Shown here: one piece after another, positions 48,109 through 58,600 of the stretch
How the letters are laid out: every line of letters begins with the position of its first letter
How positions within the stretch are numbered: the stretch's first letter is position 1
Source: Callaeas wilsoni
Lineage: Eukaryota > Chordata > Aves > Passeriformes > Callaeidae
Assembly: GCA_013398955.1 (NCBI GenBank)
Contig: VWPU01009708.1
Span: 124,001 to 188,000, forward strand
Length of the DNA: 64,000 bases
Direction: 5' to 3'
Made by a program: the position numbers and the translations under genes
The notes under the pieces: model-generated
The model's database searches: none
The model's input: the letters and a program-made list of their open reading frames with translations, nothing else
What the model was told of the DNA's origin: nothing

Positions 48109-48360
48109 GGAGACTTTACTGACCATCTCCATGGAGAAACTGAATGACAGAGATAAGAATCACATAACTGAAAGGCAAATGTCTAGACTTTGGCCCCAAT
48201 TTGTTTTATTTTAATACAGTTATTGCATAATTGCTTGCAAGTATCTTTTCAGTTCTCACAGCTCTAAGATTTATATCACCCTGGTTAGCTGGCATCCATG
48301 AGATACATAATGCTCATAAAAACTGATAACAATATGAATAAAAAAATGCTGGGGGGAAAG
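48109..48360 (+). other. Candidate 3'-terminal exon with polyadenylation signal
   Basis: A textbook acceptor precedes position 48109: a branch-point-like CTGAC, a long pyrimidine tract and TTCTGCAG ending at 48108. After it, a frame continues for about 35 codons (including LLTISMEKLNDRDKNHITER) to a TAA at about 48212-48214. AATAAA follows at 48337-48342. Acceptor, open frame, stop and poly(A) signal are in the right order for a terminal exon of a plus-strand gene or non-coding RNA. I do not recognise the peptide and found no upstream exon. Confidence 0.22.
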
Positions 48361-49001
48361 ATGATTTGCAGACACTATCTGATACTCTTGATTAATATCT
48401 CTGTATTCATACTCTAATATTCAAGAAATATGCAAATTTTGCATAGCCAGGAAATGGCAGGTTTATTTTTAAAGCAATAATAGTTTCTGTAAGGGGACTC
48501 AAAGCTCTTCTCTCTCACAGCTCACAGGTGAGCTCCTTTACATGGATCCCAAGGGGGAGTAGTACAGTCTAGTGATGCTGAACAAAGTGTATTTTCCCCC
48601 CTTTCCAGATACAAGATATTCGCCGCCCTTCATCCTCTCTACCTGCTGATATGAAGAGCAGTGGCTGCTTTTCAGTTCCTGCAGAAGTACTGACTCTTCT
48701 TTTGCATGTTAGACATGGAGAGTGTGCACCTCGGACTCTCTTGGAAGAGTTGGGTGCCTGAGGTTTTTGAGCAAATCTCTCTGTGGGCTTGTGTTTGAAT
48801 GTGTAACAAACTGTTCTGAAGATAAGACTGCAAATAAACAACTTGAATCTTTTGGCACCAGCAACGGCAAAGTGTGCTTAGTATGGCCTTTTGAAGGCAA
48901 GAGGGCTTCTCCACGATGGGCTTTTGATCAAATTCTGTAACTATTATGTGCAAAGTAAAACCACTAAACTTGTTATTTTAGACTAATGCTAGGAGATTCC
49001 A

Positions 49002-49047
49002 GCTTTCACCTATGTCCATTTATGACGTAATTTATAGAGGTGAAAGC
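49002..49047. other. Inverted repeat with CRE-like loop
   Basis: The 10-bp arms gctttcacct (49002-49011) and aggtgaaagc (49038-49047) are perfect reverse complements. The 26-bp loop contains TTTATGACGTAA, a CRE/ATF-type half palindrome. It may be a regulatory site or a leftover of a fold-back repeat such as the one 200 bp downstream. Confidence 0.6.
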
Positions 49048-49249
49048 CATCAGGGTGAAATTAATTTTAGAAAAAGTCCAATAAAGTTACAACCACTTGT
49101 TTAACCAAGCTCAGATGGCCTAATGGCAATAAAATAAAATAAAAATGTGCCATGATTGAAAAGCTCTGCTATAATTTTAAGAACACCAGCGTTGGGAAAT
49201 GTGAGATGCATCTCCCACAGCTGCAGGAACTCAGCTCTGTTACACACGA

Positions 49250-49398
49250 TACAAGGGAGCACAACTCCCACTGAATTTAACTGCGCTACATTTCCATCTG
49301 TCTGCGATAGGTCAGATTCCCAACTGGTATAAATCAACCAATTCCCTTAAAGTCCATGACAATCTGGACTGATTTACACCAGGGGAATACTTGGTCTG
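49250..49398. repeat. Ancient amniote fold-back repeat
   Basis: The words 'acaactcccactgaatttaa', 'aactggtataaatcaaccaa' and 'ggactgatttacaccagggg' follow the old archosaur and turtle repeat 'caactcccattgacttcaat' ... 'gctggtataaatcagcatag' ... 'tgatttataccagctgagga' ... 'tctggccc'. The two 'ggt(g/a)taaatca' words face each other around 'cccttaaagtccatgacaat', giving an imperfect hairpin. It is one of the clearest copies of this family in the window. Confidence 0.6.
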
Positions 49399-49399
49399 A

Positions 49400-50425
49400 C
49401 CTCTTTCCTGGCCTGCAGCAATTGCATGACCAACTTATAATGGCTCTTGGAAACCAGTTGCCTTTGTGCCTTCAGCATCTGGGCAATTGTGGGGTCCCTC
49501 TGCCCGTGGAGGTGATGGAGCAAAAGGTCTTCCTGGAAGGGGAATAGAGACAATTTGTGGCCCAGGCTCAGACCCAAGAGAAGGCCCTGCTCTCCCATGA
49601 AGAGCACAGGAGCTCCTCATCAAAGAGCAAAGGCACTGAAAGACTAAACAAATAAACATATGATACCCTACATTCTCTCTATAGCTCTGTTTTCTGGTCT
49701 TCAGATAAACAAATGTCTGCAAGAAAAGTGAAGCCATCTTTGCCGTTTACAGTTTGCAGCTCCATAAATACAGTGCAGAGCCATTTGTAATGCACAAGCT
49801 GTTTTGGGTAATGAATCATTAATTGACAAAGTAAACACAGCATTACTATAAGTATGCTGGAAATGTTTTTGCTCATGTTCAGCATCCTTTGGGAACTTCT
49901 TGTACTTTGCTCAAGATTGCATCTCAGGAGGATTATTTTCCCCCCTTAAAAAAATTGGAAAAAAACAGTCATTTATTTTGAAAGCTACACTTTATTGTGC
50001 AGCTACTAGAAAGGAGAATTCTGTCCCTTTTCTTTCTTTCCTGTTTCTTTCACTTAAAGAGCAAACAGCAGCATTAGCATCAGAAATGCAACCACAATTA
50101 ATTCCATCTCTCTGAGCATGAGTCACAGTCATTGGCAACGTTTGATGGGAGCTCACATCCCCTGACATCACAGGGGGATGAAGGGGATGCTGAGAGGGCT
50201 GCGCTGTAAATGTGAACACCCAAAGCCTGATAATGTGGCACCGGCTCCACTTTCAAGGCAGCCTTCTCTTGTTACTTGAGTAAGTTTTACATGTAAGAGA
50301 CAGATATGTACATCCTCAGTCATGTTTCGTGCTCTGTTACTACAAAAGAAAGTTTACACGTGCAACAAATCAATTGTAAGAAAAAACATTCATCATGTGA
50401 CCAATATCTTCGTGACCATACCCTA
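49400..50425. other. Unannotated stretch
   Basis: Open stretches of 63-100 codons overlap on both strands at 49356-49737 in GC-richer DNA without motifs. No repeat is named. Confidence 0.4.
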
Positions 50426-50428
50426 CAG

Positions 50429-50503
50429 AGGCATCTTTTATTGGCCATGTTCATCCTGCTCTTTCCCCCACCGTCCCTGATGTTTCCTTGGCTGTTACCC
50501 AAG
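50429..50503 (+). other. Candidate small exon with signal-peptide-like frame
   Basis: The segment lies between an acceptor-like CCCTACAG and a good donor (ACCCAAG, then GTATGTG). It is 75 bp, a multiple of three, and stays open in phase 0. An ATG in good context (GCCATGT, 50447-50449) starts 19 mostly hydrophobic residues (MFILLFPPPSLMFPWLLPK) up to the donor. It is phase-compatible with the acceptor at 50813. The upstream acceptor is weak, lacking a long pyrimidine tract. Confidence 0.15.
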
Positions 50504-50812
50504 GTATGTGTTTGCAGACCTATCGTGATACACTAAAGCATATCACAATAAAGCCTCTGCTCTTGACACAGCCCTCTCCTCCTGCCAAAAAAAGCTTCTG
50601 AGCTATGACTTTGAAGGTTATATAGGGAGGCAAGGAAAAACAGAGAGGAAATTAAGCCCAGCAATCTTCCTCAGAACGTGTCACATAATTTTAAGTGCTA
50701 TTTTTTATCACAGGGGGTTATTTCAGTGAAGGGCTGGAAGAAGAGAGAGGGGAGAGAAGGGAAGTAGGGTTTTGTTTTTGTGAAGGTTGCCTAATCAATC
50801 TCTCTCTTTCAG

Positions 50813-50990
50813 CTTGCAGAACAACATTCTTCACAACTGCACGGCAGCATCCGGCTCTACGTGCAGGGGGAGTTCCCTTGAAACAAGAAGTACTATATTT
50901 CAAAAACTTAATACTTAGTAATATCTAAGTGCTAAAGAGGATCTGAAACTTTTTTTATACAATGAAATAAAAATTATATTCTGTAAAACA
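50813..50990 (+). other. Candidate 3'-terminal exon with stop and polyadenylation signal
   Basis: The pyrimidine-rich acceptor CTCTCTCTTTCAG ends at 50812. It is followed by 22 codons of noticeably higher GC (including LAEQHSSQLHGSIRLYVQGE) and a TGA at 50879-50881. AATAAA lies at 50966-50971, only 85 bp downstream, then AT-rich sequence. Joined to the 50429-50503 segment it would give a 41-residue product with a hydrophobic N-terminus. I do not recognise the peptide. It could equally be a non-coding RNA exon or chance. Confidence 0.22.
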
Positions 50991-53900
50991 GATTTCCCCT
51001 TTTATTTGGGAATGTGAGAAGTGCATTTAAAAAATCCACCTGAATTTGCTCATTACCTCTTACAAATCATATTGTATGTTTTTAATATGATAGATGGATC
51101 AGATGCAGCCATTTTAAAGTGTCTGTCAAAATTTCCTTTGTTGCATGATTTTTTTTCTTTTATAAGATTAATTGAACTGTTTTTATTTAAAGCACTGTAT
51201 TTTCAGAAGGAGTGGAATGAATTGCAAAACATTTTTAAAAATAATTTTGAGATTTACAAAAATCTAATTAGAATACCTAAAGTGAAAAATAATACACTCC
51301 TTTCTTGCAATCCATTACACTGTTATTCTCCTTTGGTGAAAGTTTTAAAAGTTAAAATTTATATCTCCATGCTGAAGATTTAATCTTTATTTCCAGTCCA
51401 AGTTAAAAATCTATCACTTTGAAAAATATTTCACTTAATGTATGGCAATGTCACAAGGGAGAATAAAAACCTAAAGAAATTCTAAATCAAAGACCAGCAA
51501 ATCACGTACTAATTTTCAATTTAGCAAAATCTTCTTTATAATTTTGCCGTTTCTAATAAAAAGTATGCTTCTGAGTTAGGTTAATTTTTATGCTGAATAA
51601 AAATGAGCAAAAACTAAAATCAATCTGAGTTTTGTAAAATCTCACTATTTAGGGTTGTGTTCTGTAAAAATTGGAGGACTATACTGTAGTGCATTGCACC
51701 ATATTGTAATGGGTGACATTTTATGTCAAGTTTCATAAAACCTAGTGGTTGTGCAGGCTTCAAAAACATGTTTAGTAAAACTGCAGGAAAGACCCTTGAG
51801 AGAACAGGGTTATTATATGTAACATGACCTCCAAATTCTTCATGTTACATGCATCAACCAAACTGTGCATACTATATATCACTTTATTTAAACACAGCCT
51901 TTTTGTAAACAAAGAGCCTACTTCTTTATAGTTTCCCCCATTCTAAGGAGATCACTTGAATAAAACTGCTCCTGGATAGCTCTTAATTTTTGTTGATTTT
52001 TTTGCTTTCTTACAAATACTTGCATATTGTGAGTTTACAGCCATCTACTTATCTGTATTATTATAGCCTTTTACCAGAGGCCAGAATCTGTAGGCCTATT
52101 TCATTGCTTAAAATTTGCAGAGTTGCTTAGATTTTGAAGAAGATGTACCTAAACTAGTACCTGAAACCATATTAAATTTATAATCACAATGAATGCAAAC
52201 CAGACACTAATTTGGGATGTTGTGTTTCCAGGTCTTGCAAAGAGCTGAGTGCGTGTTGTCTGTCCAGAAAAGCAGAACTAAGAGAATTGTTCCATATAAG
52301 CACTAGTCACTGAAGGACTTTAAAGGTGCAGGTATCCCACCTCGTGTTCCTCCTGCTGGAAAGATATCACACATTTGTCTCGTTCTTTAGGGATATCTGC
52401 TTCATCAGCACATAAAATAATACTGCCAGGTTGTTCAATTTTAATATAGTACACCTCCAAACTGGGAATAAAACAGGAAATTCAAGTCTCTAAAACATCA
52501 TTAAAAGAGAGGCAAAACCCATGGAAATGGAAATGACAGTTCTGTGTCACTCTGTCTGTTAAAACATATTTAGTCCGAACTACTGCCGCCACACTCTGTC
52601 TCATAACCTCCTCCTCAAATACCACGGATGCTTTTCTCTGATGTTTCTGATAGACATAACAAGAGGCTTGCACAGAAGACTAGAAGCACTCTGTAGAGAA
52701 AAAATATAACCTAAGAATATATTAGAGCTGCTGCTTCAGTGCTAACAAGAGGCAGATGGGAGCTGTATTCACGTGAAGCTCGTAAACACGAGTACCTCCT
52801 CGTCTGTGTAAACAGCCAACAGCCAGCACTGTTAGCAGTGGATCTGCACCAGGAACGAATGCAGGAGGCTTCCTTAATGACCACAGAGTTTAAAATTGTG
52901 TATTATCAGTTCTTTGCACTCAGAACCAATACAGCAGGAGCCTAAGAGCTAATGTCTTTCATTTTAGAGGTAATTTCAGAAAACAATTGAAGTTTTAAAG
53001 GGCAGTTCACCGTTCATGAAGATGCACCAGCATTATGTGATCTTTACTGAAAGTTTAATACACATTTGCCTTTGTCTTTGGTTGGTTCTTGGGGGAATTT
53101 ATTGTCTGGGGTTTGGGTTGTTTGATTTTTTTAAATGAAGTCTAAATTTTCTACAGAAAAATTACCTAACAGGTTACCTAAACAGTACTGGCAGCTATAC
53201 TACTCATATACAGAAACCAATTACAGACAGACTTTTGTTATTTCTTCTTGTGTTAAAAAACTGGAACAATTCAATAAGAATTTCCTTAACCAGGCTTCCC
53301 ATCCATCTCTTGCTTAGGGACATTTAATACACATTCCAAAGAACAATCTGATTATCAAATCTCTGCAGGGAACCAAGGCCATCTACTCAGACACCATCTG
53401 GAGCCCAGGTTCTGTTCACTAGGATATATCACTGTCATGGAGCCATGCTATCAAAATATCTCATCAACTTACCTTTCGCAGGTATTTTCCTTGAGATTGT
53501 TAAATGGGAATTATTTACTTCCCTCCAAAATCACCATGAGCCAGGAAAGAGTTACTGGAATGCTTTCTTTGCCTGTAAGAAAAATAAATTATTTGGGATT
53601 ACTTTTAGCACAGAATCAGTTCCAGTAGATTGACTCCAAAAATAGGAGGTAGGTGCAGCTGGCCTGTTCCTTCCTCTCGGTTTGTTCCTGAACCAGAAAA
53701 CCTGCAACCAGGAGCAGAAATACGGCATTCAACCCTTTTGAAGAGGTGCTGAGTAGAGCACAGCTGTGCTGTGCTAAGGACTCACCCAAAAATTGCCTGA
53801 AAGACACAGAGTGAAGGATGCACAAGCTCCATCACTCAGAGCCACCAGCTGGGAAGCACCTGCAGCTTTGCAGATGTTTGAGCAGAGCACCAGTGCTGGG

Positions 53901-55060
53901 CAAGAGGAATCTTGTGGATGTTCAGAAGCTTCTCTAAATGGGATGAAATTACGAAGACTGCATCTTCCCTGTCCTGACTTTCAAAGAAGCCTGGGCTAAG
54001 ATGCTCTACTCTCTCCATGTCATAGAAAAACTTTTAGACCTCAATCTGCAGAGTTTCTTAGAAGTTATAACATTTTATCAGAGTACCTTACTGACACAAA
54101 GCGCTCCTGACCAAGAAGCACAGCAACTCACCAAAGGAGAGAAGACATTACTTTGCTCCTTGTATGAAAATGGGGAGAGCTTGGAAGAGAGATGCGCAGA
54201 CTCTGTTGCTCAGTCAGCTAACAGAAAATAGAATTTCTGCCATGGAACCAGCATTCAGCACTTACAGGAACATAACAATACACAAGAATGACAAAGACAT
54301 TCAAATTATTGTACAACAGTAAAAACAATTGTGGAAAGTACAAGACTGGTTAACATTTGGCAACGGTATATTAATGTTATTGTTTTAATTAGTTTCCTTT
54401 TCAGTTCATGAGTTGACTTCATAAAGCTGTTACTTTGTTTTGATAGACAAAAACGCTCACAAATGCTCACACTCTGCAAAAGCAACAGAACATTAAAAGT
54501 CTTTTCTCTTAAAAAAGATGGGTTTATTCATCTAGCTATAAACCAGCATATTAGTTTAAAAATAACCTAGGAAACTATGTCTTTCTGAATTGTGATTTTG
54601 CCAACACAAAGAAATAGCTCATATATTTATCTATCATTACAGCCTGGTTATGGGAACTAGAAAAAGGAATGCAATGATACGAACATTAACCTTTAACAAT
54701 GGTTGAGCTATAAGCCATTCCTGTTCCAAGACTCCAGTTGCACAATGGGCCTTTTTATGATAGTTTAAAACGTCTTTTCTGATAGCAGTGTTTATAGAAT
54801 TAGCTTGAGATGACATCTTCTTTTCGATTTCTCAGGGCCCTAGTAAAGCAGGGGAAAGAATGCCTCTGCATGGGGAAAACTAGACAGGAGCAAGCTCCAT
54901 GACTGTCAGAGAAATGCGCCACCCAGATATTTTGTCAAGATTTCCAGTGAGCAAGTCAGCATTCCCTGCCATTTCCTTTCTAAACACAAACACTCACTGC
55001 AGAGTATTTGCTTCCCCACTCCATGAGGCAGAAAGGAGCTTAGATACTTTTCCATCCCAC
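50990..55060. other. Long unique non-coding stretch
   Basis: About 4 kb, very AT-rich in its first half. The 120-codon open stretch at 51021-51383 is AT-driven and matches nothing that I know. No named repeat is seen. Confidence 0.45.
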
Positions 55061-55063
55061 TTC

Positions 55064-55620
55064 CCACTGCACTTCCCCATTTGGTTCTTCATGAACCTTG
55101 CCCTTCACATTTTTATCTCACTTCATTTCCACATCTACTAAGAATTACACAGCAAGCTCTGGTTAGCTGTGTTCGTACTCTCTGCACACTGTCTGCGCAC
55201 TACATACGTGTCGTCACACATGGCAAGGCGGAGAACTCATCGTTGAAGCAACAGTACCTCATTTCCAAAAGGCTGAGTTGTAACCATTTCTAACAGTACC
55301 TCATTTCCAAAAGGCTGAGTTGTAACCATTTCTAACAGTACNCCACTGCACTTCCCCATTTGGTTCTTCATGAACCTTGCCCTTCACATTTTTATCTCAC
55401 TTCATTTCCACATCTACTAAGAATTACACAGCAAGCTCTGGTTAGCTGTGTTCGTACTCTCTGCACACTGTCTGCGCACTACATACGTGTCGTCACACAT
55501 GGCAAGGCGGAGAACTCATCGTTGAAGCAACAGTACCTCATTTCCAAAAGGCTGAGTTGTAACCATTTCTAACAGTACCTCATTTCCAAAAGGCTGAGTT
55601 GTAACCATTTCTAACAGTAC
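55064..55620. repeat. 278-bp perfect tandem duplication split by a single N
   Basis: Bases 55064-55341 and 55343-55620 read identically at an offset of 279, with the window's only N (55342) exactly at the junction. Both copies contain the same unique 188-bp part followed by 42-bp minisatellite units. The second copy continues into a further unit, while the first stops six bases into its third unit. A lone N at the join of two identical blocks is the signature of an assembly or gap-filling artefact rather than a biological duplication. Confidence 0.95.
55252..55341. repeat. 42-bp minisatellite, two copies plus six bases
   Basis: Units start with 'cagtacctcatttcc' at 55252 and 55294, and a partial third starts at 55336 before the N. 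The period is 42 bp and the copies look identical. Confidence 0.95.
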
Positions 55621-55653
55621 TTCATTTCCAAAAGGCTGAGTTGTAACCATTTC
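55531..55653. repeat. 42-bp minisatellite, about three copies
   Basis: Units start at 55531, 55573 and 55615. The last has 'cagtacttc' in place of 'cagtacctc' and diverges after 'taaccatttc'. On the minus strand each unit encodes the same 14-residue block (with MVTTQPFGNEVLL), which is incidental to the 42-bp period. Confidence 0.95.
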
Positions 55654-55659
55654 AGGACA

Positions 55660-58600
55660 AAAAAAATAATCTCTACTTGTTGCAACGGGAAATGAAGTAA
55701 GCCGCACGAAGTTAAACAAAAGAAAGGGTATCAGTTATGCCAATTAAAATAATTCTTCGCGTGTATGATCATTTGCATTCAGAAAAGTAAAACAAACAAA
55801 TTTGAAGATGTAAATTTTTCACATTTAGGTCTCATGATTGTATTTACATATGAAGGCACATTTGAGGTTATTTGCAAAAGTTTTAGCTTCCTTTTTTGTT
55901 TTTTTGGTCATAGGATTTAGCTGGGAAAACCTGATATGTTCAAAGTTAGATAGGATTCATCTATCTGTTATATGAGTCAATAAAATTGAATGCTGATTTT
56001 CAAATTAGCTATGCAATACTGCCTGCCAAAAAAAAAATTTCTCATTTTTAGTCCTGAAGACAGAACTTCTTTACCAAGTTACCAATGCAAAGCTCAATAA
56101 AGGCGAGAAGTTATGACACTTACATTTGTTTTGGTTCAGAGCTGTGCTGCAGTTTTGAGCTAAATTCCCCAGCCATGGCCACCTGCCGGGTATTAGTTGG
56201 ACTCACAGAGTTATTTCATCACACCTAAATTCCTTGGGAGGAAACGGAACGTGGTTCCAGATGTGCACCAAATGTCCATGCCAGCTTCTACCAGGGACAC
56301 AGGCCCTGGCTGTTGGTCCTGTGAACAGCTTCAAACAGAGCTGAGCTGCTTTCTGCATAAAATTTTAAGATGCTCTTCTTTCTTACAAATCAAAACATTT
56401 ATACTAAACACTACCAACAGGCAGGAGAACTTTTTTCTCAGGATCAAGTCCCTAAAAAAAGGAGGTTAATCACCTTGGTTACAGACGGTCATTGAGCTCT
56501 ATGGACTCGTATTACTGACAATCATCACCTCCTACCTTACAAAATGTTGTTATAAAAATAAATCATGGTCTTTATATAGAATACAGTAGCTAATATTCTA
56601 GGGCTGATTTACTGTACTCAGTGTTTCTAATTTGGAACAGGGATAGATGTTTACAAATCCAGAAAAAAATACATTATATCTTGGATTTTCTCATTAATCC
56701 TGTGACTTTTGTACTAGACATGCTCGCCAAGAAATGTCAAGCAGAAACACAAATTCCCTTTAAATGTCACTGTGCCTTCACTGATAATATCTGAAATAAG
56801 TTACATGTAGAAAAATAAATTATAAAATCACATTCAACTTCTACACACCCCAAGGTCTCTTGTCCTCTTATTGGATTCAGCTGGCATGGCTTAGAATCTC
56901 TCACAGGAAGTCAGCTTTTGAAATAAACCATGTCTCAAGTATTTTTTGATTTTTTGGCAGCAAACACCGTCGTTTTTGGTACTGTATCAAATTTTACCAG
57001 GGGACATTTGACTGCCTACTGGTATTTTACCTAATTTGTGTATTAAGATTCATATTTGATCTGGATGGAAAGTGTGTCCACACTCCTAATATGACTCAAA
57101 AAAATTCACACATTTGCATGTTTATAACCTGTCAGACAAGTCACCAGAAAATCTGCCAAGTTGCCAAGATGATTTCTGCCTGTCAGCCTTTTAAACACAC
57201 CCTAAGATAAAAATACACCAAAATTTTTAAGCACAATAGCAATACACATTAACAGACAGTAAAACATTACTATGTCTCAAGTTTTTCCTCCATGCAAATT
57301 TGTTTGAACAAATTTTAAATAGAAAAACCTATCCACTCTAACATCATTCATGTTTCTTCTTGGGGACACACTGATACAGAACAGTCACCTAAGACTGTTT
57401 ATCATTTGATTTATGCATGCTGCAAGTTTGGTGCATTAACAAAGCATCAAACTGCACAAAATAAGCAAACCATACATCAGAATCCTTCCTGCTGGTTGGA
57501 TTTGGCCAGAGCTATGCTTTAATTCTTCTGAAAGAGAAGAAAATGTGCTGTGTTTTTCAACTGGGGCTATTTGCTGTGGCAGCAATACCATTTTGAGCAT
57601 AGTCCTGATTCTACATCTATTTTGTGCTGATTTATATTTTTATTTCTCAGTGGTTTCCTATCTCATTATTGGAAAATATGGGATCTCTGTAACATGCAAA
57701 ATTTTAGATATATTCATATGTGTAGATGTTAAATCCAAATGATTAGATATTTAAAGTTTTTAAGAAAATGGTAGGTTTCAGGATGAAGGCCTTTGGTTAA
57801 CTATTGTATTTTAACCTTAACAAACTCAGTCCTTCCAGGACGGTTCGTGGTCGTGACCAGTACAGTTCTGGTGGCCAGCAGCACTGTGAAATCTTACAGA
57901 AGCTGAAGATCTTGCACAGTTTTTTCCCCCCTATCTGTAGCATTCCAGTCCACATTTTCAGGGACAAATTTTGGCCCCAAGAGATATCAGTTGACTCACA
58001 AGGAAAAATATGACTCTTAAGTACAAAATGAGAAATTAAATAGCTCAAGAGCCCCTTTTTTGTTGGTTCCTATATTCATCTTTTCGTGATGGTTGGACTT
58101 CTTCAGTGGAATGTGTCCTGCTGTGGAATATAAGTTACCTGATGATCTTTGTTCTCTCTGCATTCATCATAGGGTGCAGAAACTAATGACATTCATAACC
58201 ATGTTGAGGCCTGTTAGTAGTAGCAAACATGGAAATTAATTTGCAGGTATGTGATTCTTTTCTAACTAGGTGGGAAAAAACAACTTTGCAGTTGCTGGAA
58301 ATCTGCATCTAAATATTTCAAACAAAGTAATGTGTTGATTATAAGGGTTGAAAGAACAGTTGCAATCAACAAAAAATGTCTTAATAGGTCACAAGGTATA
58401 TTTTGTCAAACCATAACATGGGTTTGACAAAGTGTTTAGCAGTGTCTTGTATTTAATCACATTTTATATCGTTATGCAGAACAGCTGTATTCAAAGACAT
58501 TGGAAATCACACTATAACTTGAACTCTAGATCAAGTTATCATTTAGGGTATTCTGAGTCTGAAATCAGACTTGCTCTCAGTTTTGACAACATTTAATTGG

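Noticed and set aside
51021..51383. 120-codon open frame on the plus strand.
   Set aside because: Very AT-rich composition gives F, I, L, K and N codons only. No start context, splice sites or motif are visible.
58238..58252. Strong donor-like CAG/GTATGTG.
   Set aside because: No open frame or acceptor upstream gives a plausible exon.
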